A stretch of DNA of 64,000 bases, taken from contig JAEWAX010000149.1 of NCBI GenBank assembly GCA_023391425.1, positions 1-64,000 of the forward strand, given 5' to 3'. Both the position numbers and the translations under genes were made by a program. Shown piece after piece: positions 1 through 9,038 of the stretch (positions within the stretch are counted from its first letter, which is position 1; the number at the start of each line of letters is the position of its first letter). Origin of the DNA: Bacillota bacterium. Its GTDB lineage: Bacteria; Bacillota; Clostridia; Acetivibrionales; DSM-1351. The notes under the pieces were generated by a model, which saw only the letters and a program-made list of their open reading frames with translations, was not told the DNA's origin and searched no databases.

Positions 1-114
1 AACCTCCTTGTTATTTAATTGCGGTTGGCGAACCTGCAATAATTTTAACAAGGGGGATTTTTATTTTCCACTCAAAGCTATAAGCTTTTTAGAACCACAC
101 GTAGAACGTGTGGT
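1..114 (-). mobile_element. Probable left end and tnpA leader of an IS200/IS605-family element (partial)
   Basis: A perfect 9-bp hairpin with a 3-nt loop lies at 94-114 (ACCACACGT, AGA, ACGTGTGGT). Reading leftward on the minus strand it is followed by a second stem (about 3-13 with 46-56, and an inner stem around 21-40) that ends in the Shine-Dalgarno-like GGAGGTT at positions 7-1. IS200/IS605 elements have a subterminal hairpin at each end, and a leader stem that hides the tnpA ribosome-binding site is known for IS200. The transposase itself would lie outside the window to the left, so the call rests on structure alone. The SD arm has one A-C mismatch on the minus strand. Confidence 0.4.
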
Positions 115-124
115 ATTCGTTACA

Positions 125-174
125 CAAAAAAGCCCCTCCAATTCTGAAACATGCGTCTCAGTATCGGAGAGGCT
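125..174 (-). terminator. Rho-independent terminator of the YcdB/SLH gene
   Basis: An imperfect long stem (131-150 with 155-174) ends on the minus strand in AGGGGCTTTTTTG, 16 bp after the stop codon of the SLH gene. Confidence 0.85.
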
Positions 175-189
175 CTATAAATGAACTTA

Positions 190-2388
190 TTATCGCAAAT
201 ATTTAAGTGATTTCTGAAGTGAATATGCAGCTTCAGCAAAAGTTATGTTATCCGCAGCATTGAATTTATCACCTGTTTTTACAGGCAAAATATCTAATGC
301 TTTACATATTGAGATGTATGTATTACTTTCAGATTTTGTAAAGAGCTCGTCATGCTTAACAATTTCTTTATATCCAAGCATATCAAGTAACATGACAATG
401 TACTCTCCCTTTGTTATTTTAGCAGTTCCATTGAAGCTTTTGCCTGTTGCATTAATAATTCCATTTTGAACTGCACATTCAATATACTTATAGTATTCAT
501 TGTCCTTATTGATATCTGAAAAACTATTTGTGTTCTGAGACTCAGCATTAAAGAATTGTGTACCCATTATCTGTGAAAGCATTTTTACAGCATCTTGTTT
601 CGATAGTTTTTCGTCGTAATTTGATATGGATTTAATTGATACCCCTTGTGCTTCGAGCATCTCAATGTTATTTGCAGCCCAGTGCTTCTCATCAACAAAT
701 GGAACTTGCATTGGTTTGCCAGCGTAATCTATTAATTTCCCCGTATTTGCATCAATATATTGGTACAAAGTATTAGTTTTTGGTTTATATACTATTACAG
801 ACTCTCCAGCTGTATTCATATTCCCATTAGTAACAAAATATGGAGTGTAGTATTCAAGGCCAAATTCTGCATTCTTTAAATATGTTTCCTTTGCAGCTTT
901 TGCATCTACTACCTTATCTGCTTTTGGAAAATCTAAATCATTCCAATAAATATTTACCTGACTTAGCTTTCCTGTCTCCTTATTAATACTTAAATTTATT
1001 GAATTACTCGTAGGAACTCCATTTTCATATCTAGTATAATTGAAGTTATGGTCTTGTTGTTGCTTTATAAATTCTTTAGAAGAATCCGGTTCTTTATTAT
1101 TATCACTATAAACACCATACTGCTTTACGAATAAGTTCTTAATAATCTCATCACTTGTCTTTTTAGCGTCTTTGTAGTTTACCTTTTCAGTTACTACTTT
1201 TTGTTTTTCATTATTTCCATTCATATAATATTGATGGAAGGACAAGTTTGTAATGTTTCCAGTATTTAGATTTAAAGATATTGATAAGTAATAGTTTTGA
1301 TTACCATCCATGATTCGGTAAAATCTACTAATTTCATTATTGGTAGTATCCATTCTAACTGATGTGTTTTGACTATCTCCAAATTTTAAACCAACTAAAT
1401 TTTCAATATATGCTTTCGCATTTTTAATAATTTCTAAAGCATTCTCTTCAGTTATTGCTTTATTTTCAACTTTTGCACCAGGAATTATTGGAGCATATTT
1501 AGCCGTCTGTGATAATCCATATCCATAATAGTCATTAGAATCCTCTGTTTCCATAGTTTTTGCATTCAACATTCCTGCAGTTGTAGGTACGTAGACAAGA
1601 ATTATTTTTTCTTTGTTATTATCATAAGTTGTTACATATTGCAGTTGCATATTTAACAAGCTAATATACTTGATTTTGAGCTGAGCAAGGTCTTTTACAC
1701 CATCAGCTGATGGATACTTAGTTTCCTTTATATAATCGTATGGTGAATAAAAACTTGTGACTTTACCATTAGCTGCATTAACAGAAACATTATAACCGGC
1801 ATTGCTTGTAATTATGCCATTAACCTTCAATGCATATGTAAAGTCATACTGAGGAATTTCATATACTCCTGCTGTTTTTTCATATAAATTATTCTGATTA
1901 GGTACAAATTCTAAGCTTTTGGAATCTGTTTTAATATAATCACTTATAAACTTATCTGCAATTTCCTTTGCCTTTTTCTTATTAATAGTAACAATATTCT
2001 TTTTGGAATATTGCTGTTGATAAGAATAGTAGTTTAATAACTCTCCTGTATTTGCAGATATGCTAACTGAACAATTTGAGGTATACTGCGCAGTATTTAG
2101 TTCCATTCTCCATATAGGTTGATTAAGTCCAGAATTGTTATCTAGACTGATACTGGACATATCATATCCTTTTGTTAAGTCTAATGCCTTAATTATTTTA
2201 ACAGCCTCATCCTTACTAATTTTTGTTTTAATTTCTTCTTGCTGATTTGATTGTGCAGCAACTGTTGTTGATGCTGCTGCTGAGCTTGACGAACTTGTCG
2301 AACTTGTTTCAGCCATTGCGGCTTGTGATAATAGTAAGCTAAAAGATATTGATAAAACTATAAGTGCCTTCATTTTCTTTCTTGCCAT
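190..2388 (-). CDS. Secreted YcdB/YcdC-repeat protein with S-layer homology domain
   Basis: Predicted exported protein of 732 residues. The N-terminus (basic start, then a hydrophobic run to the AMAETSS site near residue 27) is a signal peptide followed by a Ser/Thr/Ala-rich stretch. The middle (about 50-550) contains repeated PepSY-like segments typical of YcdB/YcdC-domain proteins, with recurring 'N..TG.+..+' strands. The C-terminal about 170 residues read as degenerate SLH repeats (FVDEKHWAANNIEML; FSDINKDNEYYKYIECAV; a third ending FAEAAYSLQKSLKYLR), which normally bind secondary cell-wall polymers. AGGAGGGCGTT precedes the ATG, and a TATAAT box lies at 2426-2421 on the minus strand. Function is unknown; cell-surface location is inferred. 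A relic of a paralogue's 3' end lies at 4257. Confidence 0.85.
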   Translation of the reverse strand: MARKKMKALIVLSISFSLLLSQAAMAETSSTSSSSSAAASTTVAAQSNQQEEIKTKISKDEAVKIIKALDLTKGYDMSSISLDNNSGLNQPIWRMELNTAQYTSNCSVSISANTGELLNYYSYQQQYSKKNIVTINKKKAKEIADKFISDYIKTDSKSLEFVPNQNNLYEKTAGVYEIPQYDFTYALKVNGIITSNAGYNVSVNAANGKVTSFYSPYDYIKETKYPSADGVKDLAQLKIKYISLLNMQLQYVTTYDNNKEKIILVYVPTTAGMLNAKTMETEDSNDYYGYGLSQTAKYAPIIPGAKVENKAITEENALEIIKNAKAYIENLVGLKFGDSQNTSVRMDTTNNEISRFYRIMDGNQNYYLSISLNLNTGNITNLSFHQYYMNGNNEKQKVVTEKVNYKDAKKTSDEIIKNLFVKQYGVYSDNNKEPDSSKEFIKQQQDHNFNYTRYENGVPTSNSINLSINKETGKLSQVNIYWNDLDFPKADKVVDAKAAKETYLKNAEFGLEYYTPYFVTNGNMNTAGESVIVYKPKTNTLYQYIDANTGKLIDYAGKPMQVPFVDEKHWAANNIEMLEAQGVSIKSISNYDEKLSKQDAVKMLSQIMGTQFFNAESQNTNSFSDINKDNEYYKYIECAVQNGIINATGKSFNGTAKITKGEYIVMLLDMLGYKEIVKHDELFTKSESNTYISICKALDILPVKTGDKFNAADNITFAEAAYSLQKSLKYLR

Positions 2389-2607
2389 AACGCCCTCCTA
2401 GGTTGTATTATTTTTGTTATATTATACCACTATTGATTTGTATGTATTATTAAAAATTTAAAATAAAATAAATTTTTAACTCATTTGTAATATTTTATAC
2501 AGATTTACATAAATACTAATTAAACACCATCTAGATGATGACTACCCGTATTGTATCATAATACAAATTCTGCTAAACTATAGCTATTAAATCAATCGCT
2601 AAAAGTA

Positions 2608-2636
2608 TTGAGGTAATAGCTTTACCCTCGTAAAAT
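2608..2636 (+). promoter_or_regulatory. Candidate sigma-A promoter of glgA
   Basis: TTGAGG at 2608-2613, a 17-bp spacer, then TAAAAT at 2631-2636, 55 bp before the glgA start. The rest of the 2389-2691 gap is AT-rich; apart from the -10 box of the SLH gene and an AT-rich near-palindrome at 2551-2566 (TTGTATCATAATACAA) I see nothing in it. Confidence 0.5.
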
Positions 2637-2691
2637 AATGAGAATTTATAGTAAAATAGCTATACGAAATTTAAAATTTGGAGGTAAAAAA

Positions 2692-4137
2692 GTGAATAAC
2701 ATAAACGTTTTGTTTGCTTCTTCTGAAGTATTCCCTTTTGCTAAAACTGGTGGGCTTGGGGATGTTGCCGGTTCTCTGCCAAAAGCAATTTCCAAGCTAG
2801 GTACAGATATCCGGGTGGTAATGCCGAACTATGGAAGTATACCTCAGCAGTACAAAAACTCAATGGAATTTTTAGGTTTTATATATGTTGATCTTTCATG
2901 GAGACACCAATACTGTGGTGTTTTAAAATTAGTTTATGATGAAGTCACCTACTACTTCCTGGATAATGAGTATTATTTCAATAGAGCGGAGTTATATGGT
3001 GATTTTGATCAAGCCGAGCAGTTTACATTTTTCAGCAAAGCAATTATTCAGATGTTACAACTTATTGGTTTTAAGCCAGATATAATTCACTGTAATGACT
3101 GGCAAACAGGTGTTGTCAGCCTACTATTAAAGGCAAACTATGGTCACATACCGTTTTACAGTAAAATAAAAACAGTATTCACAATACACAATTTGAAATA
3201 CCAAGGCATATTCCCTAAACAAGTACTTACCGATTTGCTTGGGGTAGATTGGCAATACTTTACTCCTAATGGAATTGAGTTTCATGATAATGTAAACTAT
3301 ATGAAAGCCGGCTTGGTTTACTCTGACTCAATAAGTACTGTTAGTCCAAGCTATGCTCAGGAAATAAAAACAGATTTTTATGGAGAGAATTTAAATGATA
3401 TATTGATACACCGTTCAAATGATTTATATGGCATTTTGAATGGAATAGACTATGAAAAAAATAATCCTGAAAACGATAAGAGACTTTATTCTACTTACTC
3501 AGCAGATAATATATCAAAGAGATATGAGAATAGACACCAGCTTCAACAAGAACTTGGCTTACCTGCCAGACCTGATGTGCCAATAATCGGTATAATATCA
3601 AGGCTAACCGCTCAAAAGGGCTTTGACCTAATAGAGTATGTGCTTGAAGAACTATTGCAGATGGATATTCAATTAGTTTTGCTAGGCAAAGGCGATGACC
3701 ACTATAAATATGTTTTTGAAAACGCTGCCTACTGGCATAAGGATAAGGTATCTGCGAACATAACCTTTAGCGACACCTTGGCTCAAAGGATTTATGCAGG
3801 GTGTGATATGTTTTTAATGCCATCGTTATTTGAGCCTTGTGGACTCGGTCAGATATTTAGCTTTAGATATGGGTGTGTTCCTATAGTGCGTGAAACAGGC
3901 GGCCTAAATGATACAGTATTATCCTACAATGAGTTTACTGGTGAGGGAAATGGCTTTACTTTTGCAAATTACAATGCACATGACATGCTAAATACCATTA
4001 AGCGAGCCGTTTATTTCTATTATAATAAAAAGGATGTTTGGAATTTACTTGTTCAAAGAGGTATGAAAGCTGACTTCAGTTGGGATAAATCTGCGCATGC
4101 ATATTTAGATATGTACCAAAAGACATTGAATAAGTAG
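2692..4137 (+). CDS. glgA: Glycogen synthase, ADP-glucose dependent (GT5)
   Basis: Transfers glucose from ADP-glucose to the non-reducing end of alpha-1,4-glucan, building the glycogen store in the cytoplasm. The 481-residue protein has the GT5 hallmarks: KTGGLGDVAG at residues 18-27 (ADP-glucose binding Lys), the linker and second Rossmann domain with GIISRLTAQKG, and the PSLFEPCGLGQ motif holding the catalytic Glu. The GTG at 2692 is chosen because TTTGGAGGT sits 7-10 bp upstream and the protein then begins at the usual point (NNINVLFASSEVFPF); an in-frame ATG at 2638 has no ribosome-binding site. No other glg gene is adjacent, so it appears monocistronic. Confidence 0.95.
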   Translation: MNNINVLFASSEVFPFAKTGGLGDVAGSLPKAISKLGTDIRVVMPNYGSIPQQYKNSMEFLGFIYVDLSWRHQYCGVLKLVYDEVTYYFLDNEYYFNRAELYGDFDQAEQFTFFSKAIIQMLQLIGFKPDIIHCNDWQTGVVSLLLKANYGHIPFYSKIKTVFTIHNLKYQGIFPKQVLTDLLGVDWQYFTPNGIEFHDNVNYMKAGLVYSDSISTVSPSYAQEIKTDFYGENLNDILIHRSNDLYGILNGIDYEKNNPENDKRLYSTYSADNISKRYENRHQLQQELGLPARPDVPIIGIISRLTAQKGFDLIEYVLEELLQMDIQLVLLGKGDDHYKYVFENAAYWHKDKVSANITFSDTLAQRIYAGCDMFLMPSLFEPCGLGQIFSFRYGCVPIVRETGGLNDTVLSYNEFTGEGNGFTFANYNAHDMLNTIKRAVYFYYNKKDVWNLLVQRGMKADFSWDKSAHAYLDMYQKTLNK

Positions 4138-4199
4138 TATTAATTTTAATAAAAAAGTGATTATATTAACTGTAAACTAATATTTTACTTTGGTTTAAA

Positions 4200-4251
4200 A
4201 TTAAAAAATTGGAGCACCACAATTCACAGTTTGATGTGGAATGTGGTGCTC
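4200..4251 (-). terminator. Terminator hairpin of the SLH-gene relic (possibly also serving glgA)
   Basis: Long stem GGAGCACCACAATTCACA (4211-4228) with TGGAATGTGGTGCTC (4237-4251); on the minus strand it runs into AATTTTTTAATTTT. It sits 5 bp after the relic's stop codon, the same arrangement as the live SLH gene at 190. glgA ends 70 bp upstream on the other strand. Confidence 0.7.
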
Positions 4252-4256
4252 TAAAT

Positions 4257-4312
4257 TTATTTATAATACTTTAGTGCTTTCTGCAGTGAATACGCTGCTT
4301 CAGCAAAAGTTT
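4257..4312 (-). pseudogene. 3' remnant of a second YcdB/SLH gene
   Basis: On the minus strand these bases translate as KTFAEAAYSLQKALKYYK followed by TAA, nearly identical to the last residues of the SLH protein encoded at 190-2388 (FAEAAYSLQKSLKYLR), and the DNA matches along its length. Everything upstream of this fragment has been replaced by the iron-sulfur gene at 4329. The matching terminator has survived too. This indicates a former tandem or nearby paralogue removed by deletion or gene insertion. Confidence 0.75.
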
Positions 4313-4328
4313 TGTATTGTTATCTTAC

Positions 4329-5018
4329 TCAGTCTTTTCTTTTAGAAAATGGACATACCTTAATGCAAATGCCACACACCGATCCTCTACCAATATGCTT
4401 AAACTTTTGATTCATATACTCCGAGCATGCCTTTGCATCAACTATGCATTCACGTTGCATCCCGATTTTCCATTCATTACCTGTCAAAGCAAAGGCCGGG
4501 CATGCTGAGACACATCTATTACAGGATGCACATTTGCTTTCTAGCACATTGTTTTCATTTGGTAGCTCGAGATCGGTAAGTACAGTTCCTAACCTTACTC
4601 TAGGCCCAAAATCCTTATGAATAAAAAGTCCATTTCTCCCAATCCACCCCATTCCAGCGAGGACAGCTCCTGTTTTGTGTGGAAACACTCCACTATAGGG
4701 AACCGATGAGGTTGGAATGCTTTGGGATGCTGCTATTGAATAGGCATTATATCCATTTTGTGTTATGGCAAGCACTAATCTCAATGATATTTGATCTATT
4801 AAGGTATTCACTGAGCGATAATGATTAAAATAAGTAAAAGTCGGCTTATCCTCTATTTCGTTAATTATAGCATCAGACAACCTTACTCCAAAAGTTATTG
4901 CATACGGATACTTTTGTAATGTCTCTGGCAGAGAATTCTGTACATTTGAGTATCCGATAAATGATGCTCCAAGCCCTAAAGCCAGTGTTTCAAGTTCGTT
5001 ATGAAATTTGTTGTCCAC
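4329..5018 (-). CDS. 4Fe-4S double-cluster protein related to epoxyqueuosine reductase QueG
   Basis: A 229-residue cytoplasmic protein whose C-terminus carries a double [4Fe-4S] ferredoxin-like motif, CASCNRCVSACP near residues 165-176 and CGICIKVCP near 217-225, as in QueG and reductive-dehalogenase relatives. The central GMGWIGRNGLFIHKDFGPRV segment matches the QueG-like substrate/cobalamin-facing region ('GWIGKN.L'). At 229 residues it is much shorter than QueG (about 350-380), lacking the HEAT-like C-terminus, so it is probably one of the short QueG-like ferredoxin-domain proteins rather than the true enzyme. GTG start with GGAGG 8 bp upstream. The substrate is unknown. Confidence 0.75.
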   Translation of the reverse strand: MDNKFHNELETLALGLGASFIGYSNVQNSLPETLQKYPYAITFGVRLSDAIINEIEDKPTFTYFNHYRSVNTLIDQISLRLVLAITQNGYNAYSIAASQSIPTSSVPYSGVFPHKTGAVLAGMGWIGRNGLFIHKDFGPRVRLGTVLTDLELPNENNVLESKCASCNRCVSACPAFALTGNEWKIGMQRECIVDAKACSEYMNQKFKHIGRGSVCGICIKVCPFSKRKD

Positions 5019-5152
5019 TTACTAAACCTCCATTAGTGACTGCCATATAGGTAATATAGAAAAATTTATTTTACTATGATATAATTAATTTATTATAACA
5101 TAGTAATAATAGTTTTAGTATTTGAAATTAATTAACATGTTTTGGAGGTTTT

Positions 5153-5695
5153 ATGAATTCAATAGAAAGTAGCAGAGAACTTGCCGAAAACAAGCTAATA
5201 TTATTGTATATCATTAATAATTTGGAAGCTCCTGTTTCGAATTTACTTCTAACAAAAATAATACTTGAAAATAAACTCATGAATTATATTTTTCTACAGC
5301 AGTATCTTGATGAACTATGCGATGGTAAATTTCTAGAAAAAATTAATTCTGATGATAAGCTTTCATATAGAATATCTCCAGCTGGTAAACAGAGCTTGGA
5401 TTATTTCATTTCGCTAATCGCTGCTGGTACAAAATCAAGGATTGATGAAGCTCTATCTAATAACAAAAAACGAATAAAATATGAAAATAGTATAGTTGCA
5501 GATTTCGTGGCAGTAAATGAGAACGAATACATTACTACTCTCAAAATAAGTGAAGGCAGCTTTACCTATATTGATATGAAGTTAACTGTAGGTAGTAGAA
5601 ATGACGCTCGAAAAATTTGCAATAACTGGGCACAAAATTCAGAAAAAATATATAAAAAAATACTATCTGATATTATAGAAACAGAGGATGTATAG
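5153..5695 (+). CDS. DUF4364-family protein, winged-helix-like regulator
   Basis: This 180-residue protein matches the DUF4364 pattern found across Clostridia: an N-terminal winged-helix-like half (ENKLILLYIINNLEAPVSN, then an L-rich recognition region and LSYRISPAGKQSLDYF) and a C-terminal alpha/beta half. The family resembles DNA-binding proteins but no target is known to me. TTTGGAGG lies 6 bp before the ATG. It is divergent from the QueG-like gene, sharing a 134-bp AT-rich spacer, and convergent with the small gene at 5748. Confidence 0.75.
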   Translation: MNSIESSRELAENKLILLYIINNLEAPVSNLLLTKIILENKLMNYIFLQQYLDELCDGKFLEKINSDDKLSYRISPAGKQSLDYFISLIAAGTKSRIDEALSNNKKRIKYENSIVADFVAVNENEYITTLKISEGSFTYIDMKLTVGSRNDARKICNNWAQNSEKIYKKILSDIIETEDV

Positions 5696-5747
5696 AAGGC
5701 TTATTCAATATGATTGTTTGCTTGCAATAGTAAATTAACCTACTTAG

Positions 5748-6017
5748 CTAATAGTTGATTAGGTCCTGTTTAAGTTTACGTGCAAAGCATTCTCTCATTA
5801 AAAGATCAAGTTGGTGCCGGACAAAGTCCACTCTTAAGCTTGCTATTTTTTTCTTGCCATAATCATCTTTAACATCATTCAGATATATTTCACTTAACCT
5901 CAAAAACTTATATGTGCTCTGAACTTTTTCAATTAAAATTTGGTCACTTATTTTTTTTAGATCAGTATCTTTTATATATTCATAATTACTATTTTCGATA
6001 TTAAATCTTTCTTTCAT
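5748..6017 (-). CDS. Hypothetical small protein (89 aa)
   Basis: I do not recognise this protein. It is 89 residues, charged, predicted helical, and free of signal peptide, membrane segments or cysteine motifs apart from one Cys near the C-terminus. A strong AGGAGG precedes the ATG by 4 bp, supporting translation. It follows the yhbY terminator (6088-6121) on the same strand, so it probably has its own promoter in the 88-bp gap. Confidence 0.6.
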   Translation of the reverse strand: MKERFNIENSNYEYIKDTDLKKISDQILIEKVQSTYKFLRLSEIYLNDVKDDYGKKKIASLRVDFVRHQLDLLMRECFARKLKQDLINY

Positions 6018-6087
6018 GTTTCCTCCTACTTTAACTAAATATATGAAATACTTCTATTATATTCCTATGAGCTGTATTTAATACTTT

Positions 6088-6121
6088 ACAGTATAAAAAA
6101 AAGAGCTACCTAGGTAGCTCT
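6088..6121 (-). terminator. Terminator overlapping the end of yhbY
   Basis: The 20-bp perfect palindrome AGAGCTACCTAGGTAGCTCT (6102-6121) is followed on the minus strand by TTTTTTTTATAC. The palindrome contains the last codons of yhbY and its TAG stop. Confidence 0.85.
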
Positions 6122-6399
6122 ATAACAGCATTCTTTTCAGATTCTTTATATAAAACAAATTTACTTCCAATTACTTGGACTATTTGTGATTGCGTTAACT
6201 CAGCGATTTCCTCACACACAATCTTAGTATCACACTCTGCGTTTTTAAGTACTGTTGCCTTTATCAGCTCTCTAGCCTCTAGTGCTTCTGAAAATTGTTT
6301 TACCATGTTGTCATTTACTCCACCCTTACCCACTTGAAAAATGGGCTGAAGATTATTTGCCAATGATCTCAAATAACTTCTCTGCTTTCCTGTAAGCAT
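6106..6399 (-). CDS. yhbY: Ribosome-assembly RNA-binding protein, CRM domain
   Basis: A 97-residue single CRM-domain protein that binds pre-50S ribosomal RNA. The family pattern is clear: LTGKQRSYLRSLA at the start, then the VGKGGVNDNMVKQ loop (GxxG-type RNA-binding loop) near residues 23-35 and LIKATVL beyond it. It ends the rng-rplU-prp-rpmA-obg-yhbY run of translation genes, 28 bp after obg, and was probably co-transcribed with obg. GGAGGTAAAT precedes the ATG. Its stop codon lies inside the terminator stem. Confidence 0.93.
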   Translation of the reverse strand: MLTGKQRSYLRSLANNLQPIFQVGKGGVNDNMVKQFSEALEARELIKATVLKNAECDTKIVCEEIAELTQSQIVQVIGSKFVLYKESEKNAVIELPR

Positions 6400-6427
6400 A
6401 TTTACCTCCTATCCATAACTATCGCGT

Positions 6428-7738
<1,311 letters not shown>

Positions 7739-7842
7739 TTAACTTTATTTTTTATTATAACATTTTATTTAAATAATTATCCAATGGATTCTATAAGACT
7801 TAGCTCAGTATGAAGTTTTACCTTCAATGATATTAATTAAAA

Positions 7843-7889
7843 AAAGAACATCAAAAAGGTAGAAAATGAATATCACATTTTCTACCTTT
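7843..7889 (-). terminator. Hairpin terminator after rpmA
   Basis: Perfect 14-bp stem AAAGGTAGAAAATG (7855-7868) with CATTTTCTACCTTT (7876-7889), followed on the minus strand by TTGATG and TTTTTTT. It would end the rplU-prp-rpmA transcript. The adjoining 7890-7977 stretch holds a second GC-richer hairpin (CTTGGCTTGTGCCAAG on the minus strand) of unknown role. Confidence 0.75.
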
Positions 7890-7977
7890 AATCACTTTGC
7901 AAGTATAAGTGCAACTAGGGCTTCTGCCGACGCCAAAGGCTTGGCACAAGCCAAGTTTTCTTTATAATGCGATAATA

Positions 7978-8259
7978 TTAATTAGCAGTAACAATCTTAA
8001 CCTGCTTTTTATCTCTGCCAAGTCTTGCGAACTTAACCTTTCCATCCTTTAGTGCAAACAAGGTATCATCTTTACCAATACCAACGTTTTCACCAGGATG
8101 AACCTTTGTTCCTCTTTGACGAACAAGAATGTTTCCAGCTAGTACAAACTGGCCATCAGCTCTCTTTACGCCAAGTCTTTGAGCCGCACTATCACGACCA
8201 TTTCTAGAACTACCAACACCCTTTTTATGAGCAAAAAGTTGTAAATTAACCTTTATCAC
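7978..8259 (-). CDS. rpmA: 50S ribosomal protein L27 with Prp-cleavable leader
   Basis: L27 of the large subunit; its N-terminus reaches the peptidyl-transferase centre. In Firmicutes it is made with a short N-terminal extension removed by Prp before the conserved AHKKG; here the start reads [20 protein letters not shown], an exact fit. The GTG at 8259 is chosen because GAGGAGGTG lies 7 bp upstream; a longer in-frame reading from 8277 would put the ribosome-binding site inside the gene. Length 93 residues is normal. It begins 4 bp after the stop of prp, so the protease and its substrate are translationally close. Confidence 0.95.
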   Translation of the reverse strand: MIKVNLQLFAHKKGVGSSRNGRDSAAQRLGVKRADGQFVLAGNILVRQRGTKVHPGENVGIGKDDTLFALKDGKVKFARLGRDKKQVKIVTAN

Positions 8260-8263
8260 GAGA

Positions 8264-8602
8264 CTACACCTCCTCATCCATTACCTTCACATAGTTGGGA
8301 TAAGCAAACTCTATCTGTTTGAATCCTATTTCTGCAGTAGCCATAATAACATTGGCATCATGTCTTAATTGGGGTGACAAATCCATATCAAGCTTACATG
8401 ATACAAATCCATCCTTATCCCTCCGCTTATAAAAGTGATTCAAGCCAATAATGTCTTCTATAGCACCTAAAGCTGTAAGCGCAATTGCAGAAATCGCTGA
8501 ACATACTATATCACTGCCTGATTCGGCATAACCTGCATGTCCTTTTATAACAAACTGTTTAATATTTCCTGCTAAATCCTTACCTATATTAACTTTAATC
8601 AT
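8264..8602 (-). CDS. prp: Ribosomal-processing cysteine protease Prp
   Basis: Cysteine protease that trims the N-terminal leader of L27. The 112-residue protein shows the diagnostic [18 protein letters not shown] segment (residues 21-38), with the catalytic His22 and Cys34. It lies between rplU and rpmA as in other Firmicutes. Its Shine-Dalgarno AAGGA overlaps the end of rplU, which suggests coupled translation. Confidence 0.93.
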   Translation of the reverse strand: MIKVNIGKDLAGNIKQFVIKGHAGYAESGSDIVCSAISAIALTALGAIEDIIGLNHFYKRRDKDGFVSCKLDMDLSPQLRHDANVIMATAEIGFKQIEFAYPNYVKVMDEEV

Positions 8603-8614
8603 TAATTGTAATCC

Positions 8615-8926
8615 TTAAGCATTAATCTTTTCAATCTGAACCTTTGTATAAGGTTGTCTGTGTCCTTGCTTCTTCTTTACATTTTTCTTTGCCTTGTAGT
8701 GGAAAACAACAATCTTTTCACCCTTACCATGGCTAAGAACTTTTGCATTAACAGAAGCTGATTCTAGTATTGGAGCTCCGAAGTTAGCTTTTCCATCCTT
8801 TGATACAGCGAGAACTTTATCAAAAGTTACAGCTTCTCCTTCTTCTGCGAATAGTTTTTCAACGAAAACAACATCGCCTTCTTGAACTTTATACTGCTTA
8901 CCACCAGTCATTATAATTGCGTACAT
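8615..8926 (-). CDS. rplU: 50S ribosomal protein L21
   Basis: Large-subunit protein binding 23S rRNA. The 103-residue sequence starts [17 protein letters not shown], the L21 signature, and ends with the conserved [15 protein letters not shown] motif ([17 protein letters not shown]). AGGAGGTGTATC precedes the ATG. It opens the rplU-prp-rpmA operon and is preceded by an L21-leader-type RNA. Confidence 0.96.
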   Translation of the reverse strand: MYAIIMTGGKQYKVQEGDVVFVEKLFAEEGEAVTFDKVLAVSKDGKANFGAPILESASVNAKVLSHGKGEKIVVFHYKAKKNVKKKQGHRQPYTKVQIEKINA

Positions 8927-8934
8927 GATACACC

Positions 8935-9036
8935 TCCTACTAACAATCTCGCCGACCTAAATAACGTTTTCACATCATAGGCAATAATTCTAATGAATTA
9001 TATTTGATGAGCCTTGGCCGAGCGGCTACCGATATA
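8935..9036 (-). promoter_or_regulatory. L21 leader RNA
   Basis: On the minus strand the 100 bases before rplU contain the conserved Firmicute L21-leader features: a stem (CCGCTCGGCCAAGGC), then ATGATGTGAAAACGTT and finally GGTCGGCGAGATTGTTAG before the AGGAGGTG. The L21 leader is thought to be autoregulatory, binding L21 or L27. Recognised from memory of the family consensus; not folded computationally. Confidence 0.65.
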
Positions 9037-9038
9037 TT

